Positions 27,053 through 38,370 are shown, numbered from the stretch's first letter. The stretch: DNA of 64,000 nt from Coprinopsis marcescibilis (GCA_004369085.1 ML210156.1:62001-126000), one strand, 5' to 3'. The notes: generated by a model not told the origin, from the letters alone. Program-made: numbers and translations.

Positions 27053-27752
27053 GTAAAGCGAAGTCGTTGAGAGAATAGATGGGGGTAGAAACTCTATGAA
27101 GTTGAGTAAAAGTAACCACTCGTTTTGGCCTATTAATACTTGGGTGTAAAGGTGTAAAAATTATTAATTACAAATTGGACATGGAGGGGAGAATGTTATG
27201 CGCAGATCCGCAGCCAATCCTTACTGTGCGGTAGTAGTAAATGCCAAGTCGACTCGTGATATTCTGGGATTATGAATCCAACTCCGGCTTCATTCTCGAA
27301 CAGCTTCTAGGCTTGGTGAGGCACTTTCAACCAGAACCGCAGCTGCGACATAGTGTCTGAGGTATGTATATAGAGCGTAACCGGGGGATACGGAATGCTG
27401 CGACAATAGAAACACAGACATGAGAGTCGATCGCTGCGCAAATTGAAATTACATCCAAGTATTAGGCGCCCGGGTATGACTCGGCTTGTTCATATCTACT
27501 CCAGATATTTGCGCGGCCCATCCCAGCAAAAAGAACTGTCCTCATGTAGACTCTATCCCACAATACATGCACCATAAATGTCTACGGCTCCTGTATTTGT
27601 CATGTACGTGCTGGCTCTGCAAGGGTTTCACCCTGTCACCCCGTCGGTAATTGGACAGTAAAGAAATCACTGTTCTATTCAATGCGGTCATGTACACTAG
27701 TTTACACCATCTGAAAGAAACTACCATTAAACCCCAAGATGGCTAGCGACAC
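27053..27752. other. Intergenic region between copy 3 and RGP1
   Basis: About 700 bp holds the upstream region of copy 3 and the 3' end of RGP1. A TTAGGCGCCC sequence near 27463-27472 resembles the TTAAGCGCCC motif seen upstream of the close copies. No gene is seen. Confidence 0.4.
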
Positions 27753-30700
27753 CTAAACCTCAAACACAACATCCATCGCCCTAAATGCCGTATTCCCCGG
27801 CCACACCCTCACAGGCACCTCACACTCCACAACCTCCAACCTCACATTCCTCCAACCATCTCCACCCTCAAAGTCCACACCAACCCCAATCCCACCCGCG
27901 TAATCAGGTTTAATCCCATCATACGCCGTCGGTTTCGAGTCAAAGCTCGTGTTGAGGTTAAGGTTCAAATCCGAGTTGTGATGGTTTGCACGCGGCCCAT
28001 AGTCGTCCCTACTACTCCGACTCGAGCCTTTACCCCCACTCACACTCGCGCTGGCAAGGCTAGCACTAGCACTGGCACTGTTCGGACTTCCAACCTCACT
28101 CCCACCACCGTCATGTTCATCCAACTCATCCCCATCATGGTACACCTTCTCCACACTAACCGCCGGCGAAAGATAGGACGCAAGGAATGCACCCCACGTA
28201 CTCGAGCTGCTCCTCGCCGCATTGCCGTGCATATACGGCGACGTGCTACCATCGGGACTCGACGGACTCGACGGCGAGTACGGTTTGCTGTTGATAACTC
28301 TAGGGTCTCCAACAAGCGGCACCTTCTCCAACACCCCAACCTTTTCCAGCGCCTTCCATGAACTCTCCCATTCACCCCTCTCGCCATCCATGACGAGGCC
28401 TTTGAACCGCACTCCCTCGGTTCCAATGTCAGAGTAGGGAGAAGCGACTGCGACAAGTAGCGTCAACCGGACCTTCCACTGGATTCCTCCTGTGGGGACC
28501 TCGTTTTCTTCATCGTCATCTGCAACCGACTGGCCAGGTCGGAGGGCACCACCTTTGCCTACAACGGCGACCTTGAACTCGGGACTAGCATCGCTCGGAA
28601 TGTCAAGCGAAAAGCTCGTTCGCGTCGTACTACTCAGCACACGGGAAAAGTGCTCCGCATATGTCCGTTTCAAGTACTGTTTGGTGTTGGCGTTGGCGCT
28701 ACTTGAGGGCGCGATCGATGTCGGCAGATTCTCATGGGTCTCCAGTCTGGCTGACATCTAATCACAAAATTCCACAGAAGAGTTAAGCATGAACATGAGA
28801 TATGAAATCTGTCAGCTTACCTGAACAACCCTACTTCTGCCCTTCCTCTCGTTAATCTCGACAACGCCCAACACCGTCTCCCCCAACCTATATGCACTCT
28901 TACTAAACGTCAGCACCGCAACCTTCACGCCATCCTTGGTCACATCGTAAGAGACTTTAAAAGAAAAAAAATCCATCAGCCATCCCACCTCAAAACCAGA
29001 CAAGAAACGACAAACCTTTCTTGGTAACCCTCGTCAGGATTTCTACGGCTTCTCGACATCCGATTTCACTCTCCTCGGCGTCCTCTTCTTCCTGGTCTAG
29101 CGTTTCAAGCAGCCTCGAGGTATGAGATTTTGATGTTTGTAATGGTTGGGGAGAAGAACCTTTGACCGTATGCGGTTGTTGGGTGGAAGAACTTTCGGGA
29201 GGTGGTTGGAAGATAGGGGTTTTGGATGTGACATCATCGTCATCAAGACTTGGCTGTGCGCGAGCAGGAGGAGGTCCAGGGTTCGATGCGCTAGAGTGTC
29301 CGGCGCCACTGTCCTTTGCAGCAGCTTCCACTGATGTAGATACTGTTGCAGGGGGTGCAGGGGGTGGCGGTGGCGGAGGAAGCGCCTCGACTAACCTCTG
29401 CGCATACCTCCTAATATCATCCAGGCTCCCCGCGTTCGCCCTCCTCTTCCCTCCCGGACCTGCACCCCCACTTCCACCACCCAAACTGCCTTCACCTGAC
29501 GGACCATACCCCGAACTAGGCCCAGGCCCAGAAGAGGATTTGGACGAAGAGGTCGTAGAAGCTCCACTCTGCGCCGACGAGATCGATACAGCAGACGTCG
29601 AAGCGACAGAAGACCTCACAGGCTCCTCCACAACCTTTTCCTTCTCCCTGCCCTTTCCCAAGCTCAGATCAAGGCGGTGGTGTAGGGGCCACAAAAGGTT
29701 GTACGCCTTTTGCGGTCGACCAACTACGCAATGTCAGTCAACGTTTACGAAACGCGCAGACAAGAAACGAAACGTACCAAAAACGCTGTTATACAACCTG
29801 ATTGGCACCTTCATGAGTTTGCTCACATTTACGCTTTCACTGCCTCCACCCATATCGCCCTTACCCGCTCTACAAAGACCCACAACGAGCTCGTACGAGA
29901 ATTTGAGGGTCTTGCCTCTGAACGTCGGTGGGAGGTTGTCCGGGAGCTGTAGCGTATACGTATCTGCGTGTGCAAAAGCAACAGTCAGATATGTGAAGAC
30001 CCAGGAACAGAAACACCCACAGCTCTTCTCCTCGCCAGGCCCCAACCTCAGATCTACAGCAAGCATCGCCGGTTGTGTTTCAAGTGTCGGAAGTGGGTAT
30101 GCACTATCATACTCATACCTAGTCTCCTCATTATTTGCCAACGCACCCCCTCCTGCCCCAATACCTGCGCCACCAACCCCTAAGCCCATACCACCACCCC
30201 CAACACTCGTTCCCGTTACTGATGTACTACCACTTCCACCAAGAGTCAGGAACCCGCTTCCTCCGATCCCACTGCTACCACCGCTCACGCTCGCTTCGTC
30301 CCCTCCGCTCCCAGCCCCGAACCCAAAGAAGCTCGAAATGCTACTTCTCCTCGAGTGGGAGTGCGAATAAGACTGCGAGCTAGTATGACTGATCCGCTTC
30401 ATCGCAGGCGTAGTCGTCAACGTAGACTCCACGTTCCCATTCCCATTGGCCAATGCAGAGTGTCTGTTGTGCCCAGTCGGAAGTCCTAAACCTAGCCCCA
30501 AACCAGAGTTGGGATTCAGGAGTTGCACAGCAGAATGGGGGATCGGTGGCTGGTTGGAACTCGAGGGCTGGCTTGGGTGACCGCTAGTGCCAACGGTCCA
30601 ATTTGCCCCAGGCGGAGCCGTACTAGGCCCCTGCGCTGCATCCTCAGGGATGAGCGGGCTCCTCCTGTAACTGCTGTGCTGCCGCTGATGGCTGGGGTAG

Positions 30701-32807
30701 TACTGTCGGTTGGACTGTTGTTGTACAAGCTGGTTAGGGCGTGGTGTTCCTGGTTGTTGACTAGGATGTGGGGGTAGTTGACTAGATTGTGGCGATTCTG
30801 ATGACTGGTTATGTTGATCCTGCTGCCGCTTCTCATCACCTCCGTGTCCCTCACCACCCTCATCACCTTCCTGTTCATCACCAAGCCCTAACAAGCTTGA
30901 CGGACTCAACAAAGCCCATAAGCCCGCTGTAAGCGACGTAGATCGCGCATGTCCCTGACCCTGACTTTGTACACGCCTCGACACTGCCGACGCAGCTTCA
31001 CTATTCACACCGGACGCCACAGTGCTCGCGCGTCGCCTGGAATCCTGAGGAGGAACTCCCGCACTTCTACTGCCACTTCCTCCACCGCCGACCCAAAAGT
31101 TAATATCCATACTCCCTCCACCAACCACCCCACCTTTACCCTTCCTCAACAACCCCTCCCTCACCTCTCGCATCCTCACCTTCTGCTCTGGGGATGGTAC
31201 AACAGCAACCTTGCCCTTCGCCCCTCCATAGCCAGCATATAACTGCGACTTGGTGTTCGAGTATGGTCCATTGGCGTAAGACGACGGGTCGTTGAGGATG
31301 GTATTGGCAGTCGGAGGTGTGAGCTTGAGCGTACCCACAAGGTGGACGTAGCTGTACAGCACGAGCTCCGTTTGTTGCGTCGTGTTCGAACTTGAGTCTG
31401 GGTGTGCCTGAAAGTGCATGTTGGGTATCGGAGGTGCGGAGTGGGGTACTTGGAGGTACTGGCTCGCGCTGGTGCCAGGGTGCCCCAATCCTATCCCACT
31501 TCCCTTCCCAGAAGCAGGCCCAGCTTCAATATGCGGTACACCGAGCATAGGAGTGGAAGGGTTAGACGCGTTTTTCCCTCCACTGGCGTAGTGTTGTCCA
31601 TTCGACATGCTGCCATTGACTTGGCCATTTGCATATGCGCTGGGAGGATGAAAGTTTGAAGCGGACGAGCCGGCCGAATTGGGGGATGCCTCGGAGATGG
31701 AGTGTAGGGAGTTTGCATTGGTGGTGGTGCCTACGAAGGAGCTTGAAGACGCACTAGGCGTCGTTGGTGCGCTGTAACTTGTACTGGTGCGTCTTGTTGA
31801 GGCAGATGGGGCAGGGGGAGGGGCAGAGGATCCTAGTATGTCGAAATCCCCGTCCAGGACCGAGTGTTTTCGCGCATGGGGGTGTGTTTGGGATAGCGGG
31901 AGGGTGTGCAATCGCCGGGTGTTTGTGGTGACATCTGCTGGTAAGCTACTGAGGGGCGATGGAGGGGCTATTAAATAGCAGAATTAGTTAATACATGCAC
32001 GCGTATAGAGTGTATACTATACATACCGCGATGCGAGTTTGTGAAACTGCCATTTAATGATGCAGAGCGCAAAGGACTGTCGTTCCCTGGGCTAGTACCT
32101 TCAACATGGATATCTGCATTGCTGCTAGGCTGAGGATGTGCGATAGATACGGACAGAGATTTCCCGAGCTGGCGTTTCCGACGTTGCTCGATGAGTTCTG
32201 GTATCGGATTCTTGACTTTTTCGGCATATGCAACTTCGTTGGCACTTTGTTTAGCTTTATCCACTTCCTTCTTTGCCCCAACGCCAACCAGCCCCTTCCT
32301 CACCAATGGCTCTTCATTCGCACCCATACTCTTCGCCCTGGCAATCAGAGACGGGGTTGGCACTACGGAAGGTGACCGGGGTGTCCCAGGAGATGTTGGT
32401 GGCCTCGCCATCGGGGCACTACTAATCGAGTGCGCGCCCCGTTTGTGCTTCATCGTACCCTTTGATACAGGGTAGTAACTCTTCACATTACTCGAACTTG
32501 CTGAATGCGGTGGGAAGAAGGCAGATGATGAAGAGGAAGGCCCCGAGATTGAAGAAGAGGAAGACGGCCCACTGGCATTGGCGGGGAGGAAATGGGGGTG
32601 CGTTGGGGTGTTGGCATCTGTGGATGTCGCGCTGCTGCCTGCCGGTGGATAGCTGGGGTGGTGGTATTCGGGTAATGAGTGGGTGTTGACAAAAGTTATC
32701 TTCACGCTGAACGGTTCGCCTGCAAAGTAGGAACTCTGCGAGGGCTTGATGATTACTCGGATGCCGGTTTCTGTATCGAAGGATTCCGAGGTAGACACCA
32801 TGTTCAT
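27753..32807 (-). CDS. RGP1: Rgp1 family protein (Ric1-Rgp1 Golgi GEF subunit)
   Basis: Six exons (minus) give 1586 residues: 32027-32807, 30021-31967, 29778-29963, 29016-29723, 28821-28954 and 27753-28757. The N-terminus GIRVIIKPSQSSYFAGEPFS and KITFVNTH form the first strands of the arrestin-like Rgp1 fold. Later conserved blocks are QTELVLYSYVHLVGTLKL, INFWVGGG, YTLQLPDNLPPTFRGKTLKF, SYELVVGLCRAG, KVPIRLYNSVF, YDVTKDGVKVAVLTFSKSAY, GETVLGVVEIN and the final strand CEVPVRVWPGNTAFRAMDVV. Rgp1 with Ric1 activates the Rab GTPase Ypt6/Rab6 for retrograde traffic to the Golgi. The protein is much longer than the yeast orthologue because Ser/Gly/Asn/Pro-rich insertions separate the conserved blocks. 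It interrupts the paralogue cluster between copy 3 and copy A. Confidence 0.9.
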
Positions 32808-33689
32808 GTTCTGTCTTCTTCTGAATATCGATCTTCTAGACTGCTAATCCAAGGACAACTATGCGATGCGGTTGGTTCGAATGTAGATTTGGTATGTCTT
32901 GCCGTTCCCACCGCGACGCTCGCGACGTGTTCGAGGCGGAGTGCGCCTATGGGTCTATTAGGTTATGTCACTCGCTGAGCAAGGCATCAGAACATGCTCG
33001 GATCAGTGCTTACACAGGATGGTTGACGGATGGTTTAAGCAGACCAGCGGAAATCGATGCCCTCTGGTGACCGTCGTGTCGCCGTCGTGTCGCCGTCGTC
33101 GTCGTCCGCGAGTCTTGAGCAAGCTGGCTCCTCTCAACTCAGTACCGGCCCGCTCCATTTTAGGTATGTTAGCCCCTATCCTTAGGTTTGGGGTCTCTGG
33201 CTCGAACTTCAAAGTTCCTTTGGTTGAGGGGCGTAATAGGGGAGAACTACCCGCTTTTTGAGACATCTGAGCCTGATTGCTCATTAGATGATTGTGACTC
33301 TACTGGCCATCTTTAGACGTACAATAAAATAAGTCAAGCCAGCTCGGCGTTTATTCAGAAGAAACCCAAAACCACCCCTGATTGAATCTGATTGCTCTAC
33401 GTAGCATGTTTATCAGCAAGCGCACTTCCTAGGCGTGTTTCCTCGTACGTCACAGCGCTTATGAAGGGGTCCACTTGGCAGGTACCAAGGCCCAACAACC
33501 AATCAGCCAGCCTAATCCCATATGACTTGGTGTCAGGGTACAGGTAGTTTGATAATTAATGTGCATAATAAAACGACTGATTTTTGCTCTCATTCGTGTG
33601 TATATGCGTCACTGTCGAGGTTACAAGTATGTAACTGAACATCATGGGAACATATCTATATCAGTAGGATTGAAGGAATATCATTCAAG
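32808..33689. other. Intergenic region with relic of a duplicated small ORF
   Basis: The part near RGP1 is its promoter and includes a GTCGCC/GTCGTC-rich tract (33072-33105). The segment about 33290-33570 is homologous to 35070-35430 downstream of copy B, but with an internal deletion of roughly 55-60 bp and frameshifts, so the small ORF found there is not open here. Confidence 0.5.
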
Positions 33690-34588
33690 TTACTTTCTCC
33701 AGCTTTCGAGGGGTTTGGCGATAAGACTAGCCAACTGCTTCTTGTAGCTCTCGCTGGCCTTTGTCGACACGACCGGCTTCCAGCTTATCATCTCCTCCTC
33801 GACCCGAAATCTGTTTCGGTTCAAGACATATCTGATGGCGTCCAACGCCCTAACCTCGCCAACCTCTATGCAATCCGCTCCAGCCCGTACCGCGTCACCA
33901 AACTGCGTATTAAACCAGGCGCGGCGAGGAGGCAGCCAATGCTCGAAACCAACTCTCACAAAATGCGCCGTGGTTGCATCAGCCACATTCTCGAGATACC
34001 ACGGTAACGGATTGACATGATTGGACATGAGAGGCCCGACGTAATTCAGGAAAATAACTAATCGATGATTATAGGGGAAGCTGGAACCAGTCTGGAGTCA
34101 GCATATTTGATAACAGAACAGGGGGGTTAAAAGCCAAACTAACCGCTTTCCGTGGTCTAACATAACTCGTGTAATCCGGTCTGCAGGAGCTGAGTGCTCC
34201 AGTTGGCCCACGGTGTATGTTCCGCCAATAGCGAGCACAAGACGTTCCTTTGAATCAGGATCTCTGTCTGGCATCTCCCCGGTAAAAAAATGGCAAAATC
34301 TTTCACGGCGGCGGAAGGGGAGGTCATCCGAAGCCTCCTTGCCGATAAGATCCGTCTGCAAAGCAGCGAGAGTTAGGGAGCTATGTATATGATATGTACT
34401 ACAGAGAAAAACGGCCTACAAGTCTTGCGTTGCCGGGATCGAAGTGGAAGAACCTGAACAACAACAACATGGTAGGCCAGTCAGTCGAGGTCCAAGAATA
34501 CATATGTTGTGGATTACCAGACCACTGTATCGTCTGCAGTGAGGTCTTCAGGATTTATATCAGCTAGTTCTTGTAGTCACGGAGACAT
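33690..34588 (-). CDS. Tandem paralogue A, in-frame TGA at codon 4
   Basis: Exons (minus): 34518-34588, 34420-34453, 34144-34355 and 33690-34080; 236 codons including the TGA and the terminal stop. Exon 1 reads M-S-P-stop, then LQELADINPEDLTADDTVV, with the TGA at 34577-34579. Exon 2 encodes FFHFDPGNARL, different from the FFP type of the other copies. Exon 3 carries RERFCHFFTGEMPDRDPDSK and ERLVLAIGGTYTVGQLEHSA. Exon 4 carries FPYNHRLVIF, NPLPWYLENVADATTAHFVR, RRAWFNTQFGDAVRAGADCI and ends AKPLESWRK. No known domain, signal peptide or membrane helix is seen. All four exons are open apart from codon 4, so the gene is likely expressed by bypassing the stop or by alternative splicing. Confidence 0.7.
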
Positions 34589-34694
34589 GAGGATATCCGG
34601 TTTACTGCTCTGGTGATCAGAGAGAAAGGTAAGAGGGCGTAGGAACTCGAAACTGTCATGCAAAAGTAATAAGTACACAGAGGAAGCCTCCTCG

Positions 34695-34709
34695 ATCGAT
34701 GTTATCGAT
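34695..34709 (-). promoter_or_regulatory. ATCGAT inverted repeat upstream of copy A
   Basis: ATCGAT-GTT-ATCGAT, a perfect 6-bp inverted repeat with a 3-bp spacer, 107 bp upstream of the copy A ATG. Confidence 0.55.
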
Positions 34710-34927
34710 GGTTGAAGATCATGTGGCAGGTCCATCCCTCCGTCACATTCCTTCCATCCTTGAGATCACACACACAGAGAGGCACACCATGACCAACACG
34801 ATGTATCCTATATATGGGTCAGTCGAATATTCTGTCAGGGTATACTCAGCGATAGCTGCGTCCTCGTTGTTGGTATTGGATGCTACTTGTTCAGGATCAT
34901 CATCGAGACAGCAAGTCCCTGATAACA

Positions 34928-34937
34928 TTAAGCGCCC
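34928..34937 (+). promoter_or_regulatory. TTAAGCGCCC motif upstream of copy A
   Basis: This conserved decamer lies 340 bp upstream of the copy A ATG. The function is inferred only from conservation of sequence and distance. Confidence 0.4.
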
Positions 34938-35094
34938 GTTGGCCAGTAGTCCCGGACGGTGCTAATTCTGTGGTAGCTTCCTTTAGCCTGACATTATCGA
35001 GTCATCTTGCCCACAACACTCGACACACTATACTCCCGGACTCAGACGTCTGAGCCTGATTGTTTATTAGATAACTGTGACTCTACTGGTCAAC

Positions 35095-35361
35095 TTAAGT
35101 CGTAATATAGAGTAAGTCAAAGCCACCTTGGCGTTTATTCACAAGAAACCCAAATCCAGACTCGTCCATACTATGATATGCAACGGATACTACACACCAC
35201 TCCTCCAGGATTGCTCTACGTAGCGTGTCTATCCGCAAGCGCGCTTCCTGATACGTGTCTCCTCGCACCTCAGCCTCACAGCGCTTTTCAAGAGGTCCGC
35301 TTGCCAGCATGTACCAAGGCCCAAGCAATTTCTTTGATCCATACAGCAACCCATCTAGCAA
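35095..35361 (-). CDS. Small hypothetical ORF in the spacer between copies A and B
   Basis: This is an 88-residue frame beginning MLDGLLYGSKKLLGPWYMLA, with SGPLEKRCEAEVRGDTYQEA and a helical RLRIDTLRRAILEEW. It does not resemble the paralogue family. A homologous segment downstream of copy A (about 33310-33520) has lost the frame through an internal deletion and small indels. It may be a small gene or the last exon of a gene fragment caught in the duplication; no splice evidence supports a longer model. Confidence 0.3.
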   Translation of the reverse strand: MLDGLLYGSKKLLGPWYMLASGPLEKRCEAEVRGDTYQEARLRIDTLRRAILEEWCVVSVAYHSMDESGFGFLVNKRQGGFDLLYITT

Positions 35362-35683
35362 TCAGTCAGCCAACCTAATCCCATATCTTAGCGACAAGTT
35401 ACAACTAGTGTCATAATTGATATGCACAATAACACGGCTGTTCTCTTCTTTCTTTCTTTCGTTCGTACATGCGTCGCTGTCGAGGTGCGTAATTGGCCAT
35501 CATGGGAGCACACTATCAGTATCAAACGGATGCTGTGATGGAGTCACTGTTCCATTTTTCTAAGGGTCCGGGGGTAAGTAGCGTCTCCGAAATCAGTCCG
35601 ACTAAACATTAAATAAGTCGCGTAAAGGCGTCGTGGTATGTAATTGGGGATAGGGAACGTATGTTCTAAATCGGAATATGGTG

Positions 35684-36586
35684 TTACTTTCTCCAGCTTT
35701 CGAGGGGTTTGGGGGTAAGGGTAGCCAATTGCTCCTTGTAGACCTCGCCTGCCTTTGTTGATGCAAGTGGCTTCCAGCTGATCATCTCCTCCTCGACCCG
35801 GAATTTGTTTTTGTTCAAGGTATACTTGATGACATCCATCGCCTTCAGGCTAATTTGGCCAGGGTCGCCAACGTCTATGCAATCTGCTCCAGCCCGTACC
35901 GCGTCACCAAACTGCGTATTAAACCAAGCGCGGCGGTCAGGCAACCAACGTTCGAGCCCCATTCTCACAAAAACCATCGTAGATGCGTCAGCCACATTCT
36001 CGAGATACCATGGTACTGGATTAACTTGATTGGACAGAGTACGCCCCGCGCGATGTAGGAAAAGAGCTAACCGGTGATTGTAGGGGAAGCTGGAACCCGA
36101 GTCCAGAGTCAGCATCGTCGATAAAGGCGTCAACTTCCAAACTAACCGTTTTCCGTGGTCAGCCATAGCTCGCGTAATCCGGTCTGCGGGAGCTGAGTAC
36201 TTTAGGTGGCCCACATGGTATTGTCCGCCAACTGCGAGCACAAGACGTTCCTTTGAATCAGGATCTCTCTCCGGCATCTCCCCGACATAGAAATGGCAAA
36301 ATCTTTCGCGGCGACTATAGTCTAAGAGGAGCTCCTCACAAGCTTCCTGGCCGATAAGATCCACCTGCAACGCAGCAAGTGTTAGAGAGCTATGGTATAT
36401 GTACAGAGCACAACAGCCTACAAGTCCTTCTGTGCCGACAAGGAAGGGGAAGAACCTGAACAACATGGTAGGCCCGTCAGCCGAGATCCCAGAATACATA
36501 TATTTTGAGGCATACCAGACCACTGTATCGTCTGAAGTGAGTTCTTCAGGATTTATATCTGTTAGTTCATGTAGTCACGGAGCCAT
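35684..36586 (-). CDS. Tandem paralogue B, in-frame TGA at codon 4
   Basis: Exons (minus): 36516-36586, 36422-36455, 36147-36364 and 35684-36089; 243 codons. Exon 1 is M-A-P-stop, then LHELTDINPEELTSDDTVV; the TGA is at 36575-36577. Exon 2 encodes FFPFLVGTEGL. Exon 3 has LIGQEACEELLLDYSRRERF and CHFYVGEMPERDPDSKERLV. Exon 4 has FPYNHRLALFLHRAGRTLSN, VPWYLENVADASTM and the PGQI-type insertion before MDVIKYTLNKNKFRVEEEM. It ends TPKPLESWRK. The second codon is Ala rather than Ser, so the region before the TGA does vary while the TGA CTA itself does not. From 36523 to the stop the frame also stays open through the introns, which is probably chance. Confidence 0.7.
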
Positions 36587-36688
36587 GAGAGTATCCAGTT
36601 TCTGCCCTGAGGTTCACAGAGAAAGGCAAGATGTAGGGACCTGGAAGTGTCATGCAAAGGAAATAAGTACGGGGAGGACTCCTGCTCG

Positions 36689-36703
36689 ATCGATGTTATC
36701 GAT
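36689..36703 (-). promoter_or_regulatory. ATCGAT inverted repeat upstream of copy B
   Basis: A perfect ATCGAT-GTT-ATCGAT, 103 bp upstream of the copy B ATG. Confidence 0.55.
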
Positions 36704-36908
36704 GGTTGAGGATCATGTGAGGTGCATCCCTCTGTCACACTCCTTCCCTTGCGATCACACACTCTCAGAGACACGATGACGAACACGATGCATCCTATAC
36801 GCAGGGCAGTCGCTCATCATATCAGGGTGCTAGCGAAGACTGCATCCATACTATCGGTAATGGATACGTGTTCAAGGTCGTCATCAAGCGAGCAAGTCGC
36901 TGATAGTG

Positions 36909-36918
36909 TTAAGCGCCC
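36909..36918 (+). promoter_or_regulatory. TTAAGCGCCC motif upstream of copy B
   Basis: The decamer is identical to that of copy A and lies 323 bp upstream of the ATG. Confidence 0.4.
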
Positions 36919-37115
36919 GATGGCAACAGTCTCGGGCAGAGAACCGGACCAGCAAGTGGCCGCAGCTGAGCTTGGAGCCAGATAAGTGAGCTGGACATGT
37001 CGCATGTATTTTGATAAGTAGCAATCATCAATGGGTATATTACAGCAATGCATCATATGTAATTGAATATCGCAGAATATGAAGCTTGAACGCACTGTCG
37101 CAAAGCGAGTTGCTT

Positions 37116-38014
37116 TTACTTTCTCCAACTTTCAAACGGTCTGGGGGCAATGGTATCCAGCTGCTCCTTGTATCTCTCGCCGACCTTGGTCGACACAAGT
37201 GGCTTCCAACTAATCATCTCTTCCTCAACCCGAAATTTGCTTCGATTCAAGACATACTTGATGACGTCCAACGCCTTAACCCCGCCAACTTCTATGCAAT
37301 CCGCGCCAGCTCGTACCGCATCACCAAACTGCGTATTAAACCAAGCTCGCCGTTCAGGGAACCAAAGTTCGAACTCAATTCTCGCCAAAACTACCGTGGT
37401 CGCATCAGCCACATTCTCGAGATACCAGGGTAGCGGATTAAGACGATTGGACATCGTAGCCCCCTGGTAATTTAGGAAAAGCGCCAATCGGTGGTTATAA
37501 GGGAAGCTGGAATAACCAAATTATAGGGTCAGTAACATATTTGATATGGGGTTTACGGTAGCCAAACCAAACTAACCGTTTTCCGTGGTCAGCCATAACT
37601 CGCGTCATCCGGTCTGCAGGAAATGAGTTCTTCAGGTGACCCACGGAGTACTTTCCGCCAACGGCGAGCACAAGACGCTCCTTTGAATCAGGATCTTTGT
37701 CTAGCATCTCCCCGATATAAAAGTGGCAGAATCTGTCACGGAGGCGATGGTGTAGCTCCTCGCAGGCCTCCTGGCCAATAATATTCTTCTGCAAACGAGC
37801 GAGCATTAGAGCTAGCTAGTGGATATGCACAGAGCAACAGCTCACAAGCCCTGAATTGATGACAGAGGCGGGGAAGAACCTGAACAACATGATAGGCCAG
37901 TCAGCCGAGCGCCCAGGGTAGATAAATTTATGTCGTGGCTTACCAGACCACCGTATCGTCTGCAGTGAGGTCTTCAGGATTCATATCAGTTAGTTCATGT
38001 AGTCACGGAGACAT
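37116..38014 (-). CDS. Tandem paralogue C, in-frame TGA at codon 4
   Basis: Exons (minus): 37944-38014, 37846-37879, 37577-37788 and 37116-37506; 236 codons. Exon 1 is M-S-P-stop, then LHELTDMNPEDLTADDTVV. Exon 2 encodes FFPASVINSGL. Exon 3 begins KNIIGQEACEELHHRLRDRF and has EMLDKDPDSKERLVLAVGG. Exon 4 has FPYNHRLALFLNYQGATMSN, ATTVVLARIEFELWFPERRA and lacks the PGQI insertion (EVGGVKALDVIKY). It ends APRPFESWRK. It is closest to D among the array members by eye. Confidence 0.7.
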
Positions 38015-38121
38015 GAGTATATATGGTTAACCGCTCTGAGGATTACAGAGAAAGGCGAGAAGGGGGTAGGGACTCGAAAGTGTCATGCGAAAGTACTAAG
38101 TACGTAGGGGACTCCTACTCG

Positions 38122-38136
38122 ATCGGTGTTATCGAT
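38122..38136 (-). promoter_or_regulatory. ATCGAT inverted repeat upstream of copy C (one mismatch)
   Basis: ATCGGT-GTT-ATCGAT: one base departs from perfect symmetry. It lies 108 bp upstream of the copy C ATG. Confidence 0.5.
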
Positions 38137-38360
38137 GGAAGATCATGCATCATGTGGCAGGCCCATCCCTCTGTCACACTCCTTCTATCTTGGAGATCAC
38201 ACACACAGAGGCACACCGTGGAGTTCAAACACGATGCACCCTATACATAGGTCAGTTGTTGTCATGTCAGCAGGGTGCTCTCAGCACAACAGCTGCGTTC
38301 TCGTTGTCTGTATAGGATAATTGTTCAAATCATTCAACGAGCAAGAAAGTCCCTGTTACA

Positions 38361-38370
38361 TTAAGCGCCG
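38361..38370 (+). promoter_or_regulatory. TTAAGCGCCG motif upstream of copy C
   Basis: The last base differs from the common decamer. It lies 347 bp upstream of the ATG. Confidence 0.35.

Noticed and set aside
29162..30370. 402-residue plus-strand open frame
   Set aside because: It is antisense to RGP1 exons 2-4, which contain conserved Rgp1 blocks; its Pro/Leu-rich sequence is a mirror of the Gly/Ser-rich insertions.
34577..34579. Selenocysteine at the conserved TGA of the paralogues
   Set aside because: Agaricomycete fungi are not known to carry the selenocysteine machinery, and the diverged copies show no Cys at this place; readthrough or splicing is more plausible.
35684..36523. Copy B as a single intronless 279-residue gene
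   Set aside because: The frame happens to stay open through its introns, but the same positions in all sister copies are clear GT-AG introns with stops or frame changes.
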